A stretch of 12,464 nt of DNA from Candidatus Sumerlaeota bacterium (GTDB lineage: Bacteria > Sumerlaeota > Sumerlaeia > JADFCT01): the NCBI GenBank assembly GCA_026398575.1, contig JAPLSP010000095.1:1-12464 (forward strand), written 5' to 3'. The notes under the pieces are model-generated. The model saw only the letters and a list, made by a program, of their open reading frames with translations. It was not told where the DNA came from and made no database searches. Below, in pieces: positions 7,660 to 12,464 of this stretch (the stretch's first letter is position 1; each line of letters begins with the position of its first letter). Position numbers and translations under genes: made by a program.

Positions 7660-7671
7660 GAGATGAAGGGT

Positions 7672-8118
7672 CTATTTTCCCGCCACCAACTTCTGGCCTA
7701 TTTTGCTGGCCAGGGCGCCGTCGTATTGGCCGGGGAACTTTTCTTTCAATGCCTTCATGATCGCGCCGAGGTTCGGCTTGTCCAGCCCTGCGACGATCGC
7801 GGAAATCTCCTGTTCGAGCTGCGCCTCGGATAGCCGCGAGGGAAGATATTTTTTGAGCAATGAAATCTCGCCGTTCATCCGCTCCGAATGCTGGGCGAAA
7901 TCCGGCTTCTCCTTGAGCGCCTGCAAGTTCTCCTCGAGTATCTTGATCTGCTTTTCGATGGTTTTTACGACTTCCTCATCCGAGGGAAACGGGCGGTTAT
8001 CCTTGTTTTTCGCCAGGGCGTTCGCCTCGGAGATCACCACCGACAGCAAATCCTTGGCGCCCTCATTCCGCGCCTTCATATACTCCATCCGGTCTTTTTT
8101 CAGCTGGTCAATCAGCAT
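7672..8118 (-). CDS. yqeY: GatB/YqeY domain protein
   Basis: At 148 residues this is the usual length of free-standing YqeY proteins, which resemble the tail domain of GatB, the tRNA-dependent amidotransferase subunit. The role of free-standing YqeY is not settled. The N-terminus MLIDQLKKDRMEYMKA and the helical charged middle (about 45-90) fit the family, as does the C-terminal segment with NLGAIMKALKEKFPGQYDGA (about 116-135). The start at 8118 has GGAGGG nine bases upstream on the minus strand, which fixes it. It ends in TAG (7672-7674), showing that TAG is a normal stop here. The gene is divergent from the FHA gene (150 bases between starts) and convergent with obg across the repeat cluster. 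In many bacteria yqeY neighbours rpsU, dnaG or rpoD; none is in this window. Confidence 0.9.
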   Translation of the reverse strand: MLIDQLKKDRMEYMKARNEGAKDLLSVVISEANALAKNKDNRPFPSDEEVVKTIEKQIKILEENLQALKEKPDFAQHSERMNGEISLLKKYLPSRLSEAQLEQEISAIVAGLDKPNLGAIMKALKEKFPGQYDGALASKIGQKLVAGK

Positions 8119-8208
8119 GGCCTGGAACCCTCCTTCGCGATGAATGCTGGAAGAAAGCCTGCTTCCGGCGCCGGCCTGGCCGCAAGCAAAATCATGAGAA
8201 AATTGCCT

Positions 8209-8239
8209 TTGACACCGGCACAGTCGGATTTTCTATAAT
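8209..8239 (+). promoter_or_regulatory. Sigma70-type promoter for the FHA gene cluster
   Basis: TTGACA (8209-8214) and TATAAT (8234-8239) both match the consensus perfectly. The spacer is 19 bases, longer than the ideal 17. The predicted transcript would start near 8246, leaving a short leader of about 23 bases before the FHA start codon. Confidence 0.7.
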
Positions 8240-8255
8240 CGCGCAGCCCGTGGCC

Positions 8256-8260
8256 AAGGA
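8256..8260 (+). promoter_or_regulatory. Ribosome binding site of the FHA gene
   Basis: AAGGA lies eight bases before ATG at 8269 and supports that start. Confidence 0.7.
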
Positions 8261-8268
8261 ATCCGATT

Positions 8269-9486
8269 ATGCCGACAATTCGGGTTATGCTCAGTGACAC
8301 CGAAGTGCATCGCTGCGCTTTCGACCGGGATATTATTTCCATCGGGCGTTCGCGCGACAATGACGTCGTCGTGGAAAACCTGGCCGTCTCCCGCAATCAC
8401 GCCCGCATCCGGCGCATGGAAGACGGCCGCTATGTCCTCTCGGACCTCAGCAGCGCCAACGGCACCTTCGTCAATGGCGTGCAGGCCACCAAGATTGAAA
8501 TCAAGCACGGCGACAGGATCAGCGTGGGTAAACACGTCCTGATCTTCGAAGACGCCAAAGTGTCGGACGCCGAAATGATCGGCGAAGCCTTCGGCGCGGA
8601 CCGGACGATCATCGTCGAGCGGGTTCCCAACGCCCGCCTCCTGATCGTCAAGGGGAAACAGCAGGATCAGGAAATCCATCTGACCAAATATGAAACCACG
8701 ATCGGACGCGGCGCGGATGTGGACGTTCGCGTGTCCGACTGGTTCGCTTCCAAGCGCCATGCCGTCATCCTGCGCCAGGGAACCAAATTCTTCCTCAAGG
8801 ACTTGGGCAGCTGGATGGGCACCTATCTCAACGGTCAGCGGATCAAGGAGGCCCAGCTATCGCCGGGCGACGAGATCAAGATCGGCTCGGGCGTCTTTCG
8901 GTTCCTCGTGTTCCAGGATGAGGAAACCATGCAAATACCTCCCGCTGTGATGAGCCGGAAAGCCGGCGAGCGCCTTGCGATTGTCGCGCAGCCGCTCATG
9001 CCTCCCTCCAAATTCGTGGCCGGCCAGCCGCGCGAAGAAACCCCCGACGAATACAAGACGATCGCCTTGGAAGGAGGCCCCCGGGCGCCTGTGGCAGCGC
9101 AAGCCGTTGCTCCGGCGCCAGCGCCGGCGCCAGCCGTTCCGCCGGCGCCTCCAGCAGTGGAAGAAGCCGCTCCGCCCTTTCCAGCGATGGAAACCGCGCC
9201 CCAGCCGTCGCAATCCGCCGAGGCCGTTTCAGCGCCGCCCATTGCCGGGCAGCCCGCCGCCGAGGAACAACCTGTCGAAGCGCCGTCCGTAACCGGCGAT
9301 AAAGAGGAAATCACGTCCAAGCACCTCAACTATAACGCCGCCGATTCGGCGGTGGACAGCCAGGCCAGTCCGCACGCCCATGAAATCGTCATGTGGGAGC
9401 GGGCCTTGACGAACCGGAGTCAAGCCGTGCGTAGAGAAGCGGCCAAGATGCTCAAGAAGCTAACGGGGAAAGATTATGACGTTTGA
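8269..9486 (+). CDS. Double FHA-domain protein with Pro/Ala linker and HEAT-like C-terminus
   Basis: FHA domains bind phosphothreonine peptides, so this 405-residue cytoplasmic protein probably reads Ser/Thr-kinase signals. FHA1 (about 5-95) has GRS (26-28), SRNH (41-44) and NGTFVNG (64-70). FHA2 (about 122-215) has GRG (146-148), SKRH (161-164) and GTYLNG (184-189), but the usual Asn before that GT is Met183. That may weaken peptide binding. A Pro/Ala/Glu-rich disordered linker runs from about 245 to 345. The last 30 residues (ALTNRSQAVRREAAKMLKKL, then TGKDYDV) resemble the end of a HEAT repeat. Thr113 in DRTIIVER and Thr264 in EYKTIALE are possible phosphosites, by inference only. No transmembrane segment or kinase domain is present. 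A good promoter and AAGGA precede the gene. Its end overlaps the phosphoesterase start by 11 bases, suggesting translational coupling. No named orthologue is recognised. Confidence 0.9.
   Translation: MPTIRVMLSDTEVHRCAFDRDIISIGRSRDNDVVVENLAVSRNHARIRRMEDGRYVLSDLSSANGTFVNGVQATKIEIKHGDRISVGKHVLIFEDAKVSDAEMIGEAFGADRTIIVERVPNARLLIVKGKQQDQEIHLTKYETTIGRGADVDVRVSDWFASKRHAVILRQGTKFFLKDLGSWMGTYLNGQRIKEAQLSPGDEIKIGSGVFRFLVFQDEETMQIPPAVMSRKAGERLAIVAQPLMPPSKFVAGQPREETPDEYKTIALEGGPRAPVAAQAVAPAPAPAPAVPPAPPAVEEAAPPFPAMETAPQPSQSAEAVSAPPIAGQPAAEEQPVEAPSVTGDKEEITSKHLNYNAADSAVDSQASPHAHEIVMWERALTNRSQAVRREAAKMLKKLTGKDYDV
9111..9135 (+). repeat. Hexanucleotide GCGCCR repeat coding Pro-Ala
   Basis: A short run of GCGCCA/GCGCCG-type units inside the FHA gene encodes alternating Ala-Pro residues (about 281-290). 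Such runs can change length by slippage, altering the linker without a frameshift because units are six bases. Confidence 0.55.
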
Positions 9487-10246
9487 GAATCCCCGTGACG
9501 CGAGCCGGTTGGAAGTTCCGGAGCGCCTTGCCATCATTTCGGATATCCATGGGAATTTGAGCGCGCTGCAGGCGACGTTCGAGGCGATCGCACAGGACGG
9601 CGCGCAGGCCATATACTGCTGCGGCGACATCGTCGGCTATGGCCCGTTCCCCAATGAATGCTGCGATCTTATCCGCGAACGCGGTATTCCCACCATCGCC
9701 GGCAATCACGACCATGCCGCCCTGGGATTGACCTCCCTCGCCTCCTTCAATGAGATCGCCCGCGAGGCGGCATATTGGACCATGAATCAGCTGACCGAGG
9801 AAAACCGCCGGTTTCTCCTCCAGCTGCCCATGACTTTGGAAACCCCGGACTTTCTCCTCGTCCACAGCAGCCCGGACGATCCGCCGGCATGGAACTACGT
9901 CCTGACGCTGGGCGACGCGCGGATGAGCTTCGAAAAATTCAGGCAAGTCATCTGCTTCATCGGCCATTCCCATCAGCCTTTCATCATCAGCCTTGAAAAA
10001 GGCGTACTCACGCACCACAAGACGATGTCCGTCCAGATCGAGCCCGGACGCCGTTTTTTGGTCAACGTCGGCAGCGTAGGCCAGCCCCGGGATCAGAACA
10101 ACCGCTGCAGTTACGCTCTTTATGACCGGGCGAAAAAAACGATCGAACTCAAGCGATGCCTCTATGATATCCAGGCCACCCAGGCGGCCATTGCGGAAAA
10201 AAAACTGCCGTTGGAATTGGGCGACCGCCTGATCTATGGCTGGTGA
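9476..10246 (+). CDS. Calcineurin-like metallophosphoesterase (YfcE/MJ0936-like)
   Basis: This 256-residue enzyme should hydrolyse a phosphomonoester or diester using two metal ions. The metal ligands are in order: DIHGN (23-27), GDIVGYGP (50-57), GNHDH (76-80), a His in LLVHSSP (127-133) and GHSH (163-166). GSVGQPRD (199-206) follows, as is typical of the PF12850-type family. No signal peptide is seen, so it is cytoplasmic. The ATG at 9476 lies inside the end of the FHA gene (overlap 9476-9486) and has GGGGAAAG just upstream, so the pair is probably translated together. This pairing with an FHA protein suggests a phosphoprotein or signalling-nucleotide phosphatase, but the substrate cannot be read from the sequence. 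It ends in TGA 84 bases before the next gene. Confidence 0.9.
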   Translation: MTFENPRDASRLEVPERLAIISDIHGNLSALQATFEAIAQDGAQAIYCCGDIVGYGPFPNECCDLIRERGIPTIAGNHDHAALGLTSLASFNEIAREAAYWTMNQLTEENRRFLLQLPMTLETPDFLLVHSSPDDPPAWNYVLTLGDARMSFEKFRQVICFIGHSHQPFIISLEKGVLTHHKTMSVQIEPGRRFLVNVGSVGQPRDQNNRCSYALYDRAKKTIELKRCLYDIQATQAAIAEKKLPLELGDRLIYGW

Positions 10247-10315
10247 GTCAAAATTGGCTGGCGCCTTGCTCCGCATCGGCGGTATCCTTCTCATCAGTAG
10301 TCGTATGATCGCATC

Positions 10316-10323
10316 AAGGAGGT
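10316..10323 (+). promoter_or_regulatory. Strong Shine-Dalgarno site of the TPR lipoprotein gene
   Basis: AAGGAGGT, a full anti-16S complement, is seven bases before ATG at 10331. It favours that start over the internal ATG at 10397, even though the internal one would give a more normal signal peptide. Confidence 0.75.
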
Positions 10324-10330
10324 ATTTGCC

Positions 10331-10960
10331 ATGAAACATCCCCTCCCTTGTTCGGAGAATGATTGCCGTTTTTTGCAGCCTGCGCGGCTGCGCGGGATGA
10401 CGCCAACAAAAATTTCGGCGAACCGGCTGCGTGCGCCACGGATTGAGTTATTGATCGCGCTGGCCGGTCTTTCGCTGCTCGCGAGCGCCTGCCGGCCAGG
10501 GCAAAGTATTCTTGTTCCCAAACAGGCCAATGCGTACAATCAATACCGGTTCGCTTATGAATACCGCAACCGCGCGATGCAGTTCCTTGTTCCGCCCGAT
10601 AAGCGCCCGGAGATGTATGAACGGATCGTCAAGACCTATGAAGCCGTCATCGAGTTCTACCCCGAGGACACGGACGTGACACCCCTGGCGTATGTTGACC
10701 TCGGCGATATCTATGCCGAGCAGCGCAAATTCAGCGACGCCTTCAGTTACTTTGAAATGGCGCAGAAAAAATACGCCACCAACGACAAAATCCAGGCCTA
10801 CTCGCGGCTCCGGCGCGGCGAGCTGTATGAGATCACTGGGAAAAAAGTCAAGGCGCGCGACCTATACAAGGAATGCTACGAGATGTATCAAGGCCATCCG
10901 GACAAGGCCGTCAAGGAAATCTCAGATCGCGCTTATAAGCTCTACAACAAAGTAATGTAG
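10331..10960 (+). CDS. TPR-like putative lipoprotein
   Basis: The 209-residue protein starts with a basic region and a hydrophobic stretch, IELLIALAGLSLLASAC (38-54). Cys54 fits a lipobox (ASAC, with Ala rather than Leu at -3), so the mature protein would be lipid-anchored and face the periplasm. The remainder is helical with TPR-like pairs at about 95-185 (YERIVKTYEAVIEFYPEDTD, LAYVDLGDIYAEQRKFSDAF, GELYEITGKKVKARDLYKEC). These suit a protein-protein scaffold. The strong AAGGAGGT site sets the start at 10331, but this leaves 53 residues before the Cys, unusually long. Met23 (10397) would give 31. No family name is recognised; BamD/YfiO-like outer-membrane TPR lipoproteins are an analogy only. 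The stop TAG lies four bases before the HD gene, so the two are very likely one operon. Confidence 0.8.
   Translation: MKHPLPCSENDCRFLQPARLRGMTPTKISANRLRAPRIELLIALAGLSLLASACRPGQSILVPKQANAYNQYRFAYEYRNRAMQFLVPPDKRPEMYERIVKTYEAVIEFYPEDTDVTPLAYVDLGDIYAEQRKFSDAFSYFEMAQKKYATNDKIQAYSRLRRGELYEITGKKVKARDLYKECYEMYQGHPDKAVKEISDRAYKLYNKVM
10375..10391 (+). promoter_or_regulatory. Small hairpin before the internal ATG of the TPR gene
   Basis: GCAGCC (10375-10380), loop TGCGC, and GGCTGC (10386-10391) form a six-pair stem five bases before the in-frame ATG at 10397. It could hide an internal start or be chance in G+C-rich sequence. Confidence 0.3.
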
Positions 10961-10964
10961 GGAC

Positions 10965-12329
10965 ATGCCCGAATCCTTCCTTCAGGAAAAACTCTTCCGC
11001 GATCCGGTCTATGACCAGATCGTGCTGGACGCCAATAACCGCGAAGACCGCGTCCTGATGGCGCTGATTGACACGCCCGAGTTCCAGCGGCTGCGGCGCA
11101 TCCGGCAATTGGGCATGGCGCTCGTGGCCTACCAGGGCGCCGAGCATTCGCGCTTCGCCCATTCCATCGGCGCAATGTGGATCGTCACGCGCATCCTCGA
11201 CCGCTTCCAGCGCGCCTATGGCATTGATCCGGCGCACGTCTTCCCCGCCCGCTGCGCCGCGCTCCTTCACGACCTGGGGCATGGGCCTTTTTCGCACGTC
11301 CTCGAACAGCTCTTCGGCAAGGATCACGAGCTCTGGACGCAGGAGATCATCTGTTCGTCGGACTGCGAGATCAATCACGTGCTGTGCGGATACGATCTGG
11401 CCCTGCCTTCCGCGGTGATCGCCGTTCTGCGCCACCAATACGATCCGCCGTTCATCGGCGAATTGATTTCCAGCCAGCTGGATGCGGACCGGTTCGACTA
11501 TCTCATCCGCGACAGCCTGATGACGGGAGTCAAGCACGGCGTATTCGATCTGGAGCGGCTGATCTATTGCCTGCGGCTGGACGGCCCGGGCCGCCGCCTG
11601 ATGGTTTCGAGCAGCGGCGTGCACGCCGTCGAAAAATATCTCGAGTCTCGCTATCACATGTTCCGGCAGGTCTATCAACACAAGACCGTCAAATCCGCCG
11701 AGGCGATGCTGGCGGCGCTCCTGCGGCGGGCGATGGATCTGTCCGAGCAGGGCGCCGGCCTCCCGCGCATGCGAACAAGAGAGGCCACCGTCAGGAGTCT
11801 CGCGTACCCTTATAAATCCGCTTTCGCGCATTTCCTCATGAAGCGCGGACGGATTGCGCTCAAAGATTTCCTGGCGCTCGACGACGCCACCTTCCAGCAT
11901 CACTGGAACCTGTGGCGCGATCACGCCGACCCCATCCTGAGCGATCTGGCGCGCCGGTTGCTCAAGCGCGATATCTTCAAAACGCTGGAAGTGAATCCCG
12001 GCGATGAGCGGTTCGAATCGCGCCTGGAAGACGCGCGCGCATTGCTTAACCGCCACGGCATGGACCCCAACTACTACCTCCTGCGACTCGATGCCGGCGA
12101 CATCCCTTACCGCCCGTTCGAGGAAGGCGGCGGATTGCATCACGCGCCCATTCTGATCGGCGACGATTCGGATTCGGAGCGCGACGCGCCGCGCGATCTG
12201 CGCGATGTTTCCCACATCGCCGCCGCTCTGGCGCGCGAAGCCTACACCCAGACGCATCTGGCCTTCCCCGAATCCAAAGGCGCCACCGACCTGCGCAAGG
12301 AAATGGCAAAGATTTTTAATGTAAAATGA
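10965..12329 (+). CDS. HD-domain phosphohydrolase, COG1078 / SAMHD1-like (dNTPase type)
   Basis: This 454-residue protein is of the HD family that includes SAMHD1 and bacterial YwfO. Characterised members remove triphosphate from dNTPs. It begins with the family's KLFRDPVYDQIVL (9-21). Metal-site residues are His66 (RFAHSIG), His102-Asp103 (LLHDLGHGPFSH) and Asp175 (DADRFDYLIRD). The C-terminal half (about 280-440) is typical of the longer COG1078 proteins, with PYRPF at 381-385. Length is normal. No signal peptide is seen, so it is cytoplasmic. The start at 10965 is four bases after the TPR stop. The only ribosome site is AGGGA overlapping that stop and very close to the ATG, so translation probably depends on coupling to the TPR gene. 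The TGA stop is part of a heptamer tandem repeat. The actual substrate, dNTP or another nucleotide, is unknown. Confidence 0.92.
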   Translation: MPESFLQEKLFRDPVYDQIVLDANNREDRVLMALIDTPEFQRLRRIRQLGMALVAYQGAEHSRFAHSIGAMWIVTRILDRFQRAYGIDPAHVFPARCAALLHDLGHGPFSHVLEQLFGKDHELWTQEIICSSDCEINHVLCGYDLALPSAVIAVLRHQYDPPFIGELISSQLDADRFDYLIRDSLMTGVKHGVFDLERLIYCLRLDGPGRRLMVSSSGVHAVEKYLESRYHMFRQVYQHKTVKSAEAMLAALLRRAMDLSEQGAGLPRMRTREATVRSLAYPYKSAFAHFLMKRGRIALKDFLALDDATFQHHWNLWRDHADPILSDLARRLLKRDIFKTLEVNPGDERFESRLEDARALLNRHGMDPNYYLLRLDAGDIPYRPFEEGGGLHHAPILIGDDSDSERDAPRDLRDVSHIAAALAREAYTQTHLAFPESKGATDLRKEMAKIFNVK

Positions 12330-12357
12330 AAAATGAGAAATGAGAAATTGAAAATGA
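12323..12357 (+). repeat. Five-copy 7-base tandem repeat (consensus RAAATGA) over the HD stop codon
   Basis: Units at 12323, 12330, 12337, 12344 and 12351 read AAAATGA, AAAATGA, GAAATGA, GAAATTG, AAAATGA. The first unit contains the HD gene stop TGA. Because the period is seven, the TGA falls in all three forward frames within three units. Confidence 0.8.
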
Positions 12358-12369
12358 GTCGCTCATGGA

Positions 12370-12391
12370 ATTGGTCTTATCCTTAACCAAT
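12370..12391. terminator. Possible hairpin downstream of the HD gene
   Basis: ATTGGT (12370-12375) and ACCAAT (12386-12391) can pair around a ten-base loop. The stem is short and no T-run follows, so this is only a weak terminator candidate. Confidence 0.25.
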
Positions 12392-12399
12392 GAAAATCC

Positions 12400-12453
12400 C
12401 ACAGAGACGCAAAGGCGCGGAGTCTTATTTCTTCGCGTCTCCGCGTCTCTGCG
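12400..12453. repeat. Imperfect inverted repeat with CAGAGACGC arms
   Basis: The left arm (12400-12422) matches the reverse complement of the right arm (12431-12453) at 18 of 23 positions, around an eight-base A/T-rich loop. All five mismatches are A/G transitions, so each becomes a G-U wobble in the RNA of one strand or the other. Each arm also carries two related purine-rich halves. The form resembles dispersed repeats of environmental genomes. Confidence 0.7.
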
Positions 12454-12464
12454 CGAGAAATCTG

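Larger units (their letters stand above)
7312..7671. repeat. Gene-free hairpin and REP-like cluster between convergent obg and yqeY
   Basis: About 360 bases without a convincing gene. They hold at least seven perfect or near-perfect hairpins, many with three-base loops (GAA, TGC or TTC). The order is hairpin A (7345-7378), REP-like unit (7376-7410), hairpin B (7431-7447), a centre of about 80 bases with an AGGCAA-GGAA-TTGCCT hairpin (7499-7514), inverted B' (7528-7544), inverted REP' (7564-7598), hairpin A' (7594-7623), and a last hairpin at 7639-7659. The block is therefore roughly a mirror image of itself, like the paired REP units called BIMEs. Possible roles are bidirectional transcription stop, mRNA 3'-end protection, or a non-autonomous mobile repeat. 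Confidence 0.8.

Noticed and set aside
10911..12257. Long open frame on the minus strand opposite the HD gene (similar ones oppose mutS2 at 439-1308 and 1609-2619)
   Set aside because: Frames opposite G+C-rich genes stay open by codon bias. The products are low-complexity and lack family motifs, while the plus-strand genes are unmistakable.

Overview
This is chromosomal sequence from an uncultured-looking, probably Gram-negative bacterium of fairly high G+C. A sample line inside mutS2 counts about 62% G+C, and one gene carries a plausible lipoprotein signal. The standard code is used: TAA, TGA and TAG all end genes. Intergenic DNA holds REP-like inverted repeats, small C/G hairpins with three-base loops, a heptamer tandem repeat and an imperfect 'cagagacgc' inverted repeat. 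This style suits candidate phyla related to Planctomycetota or similar groups, but the window does not fix the taxon.

Left part (1-7311): the tail of an unrecognised gene, then mutS2 (+). Convergent to it is a long A+T-rich type IIG-like restriction-methylation gene (-, 2616-5741). Obg GTPase (+, 6037-7173) is divergent from that. The restriction gene sits as a low-G+C block between two housekeeping genes and looks acquired. The obg reading frame continues past its TAG stop into 45 strongly acidic codons (7174-7308), which is the most unusual coding observation here.

Middle part (7312-7671): about 360 bases without a gene between convergent obg and a yqeY-like gene (-, 7672-8118). It is a near-symmetric cluster of hairpins in which an A-REP-B block is repeated in inverted order as B'-REP'-A'.

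Right part (8119-12464): a promoter with perfect -35 and -10 hexamers but a 19-base spacer precedes a four-gene + strand run. The run comprises a double-FHA protein, a calcineurin-like phosphoesterase overlapping it by 11 bases, a TPR-like putative lipoprotein with a strong Shine-Dalgarno site, and an HD-domain phosphohydrolase (COG1078/SAMHD1 type) four bases later. Phosphothreonine reading, a phosphoesterase, an envelope-anchored scaffold and a nucleotide phosphohydrolase could form a signalling module, but this is inference from gene order. The window ends in the repeat-rich 3' flank of the HD gene.

No tRNA, rRNA, CRISPR array, insertion-sequence transposase or riboswitch was recognised.
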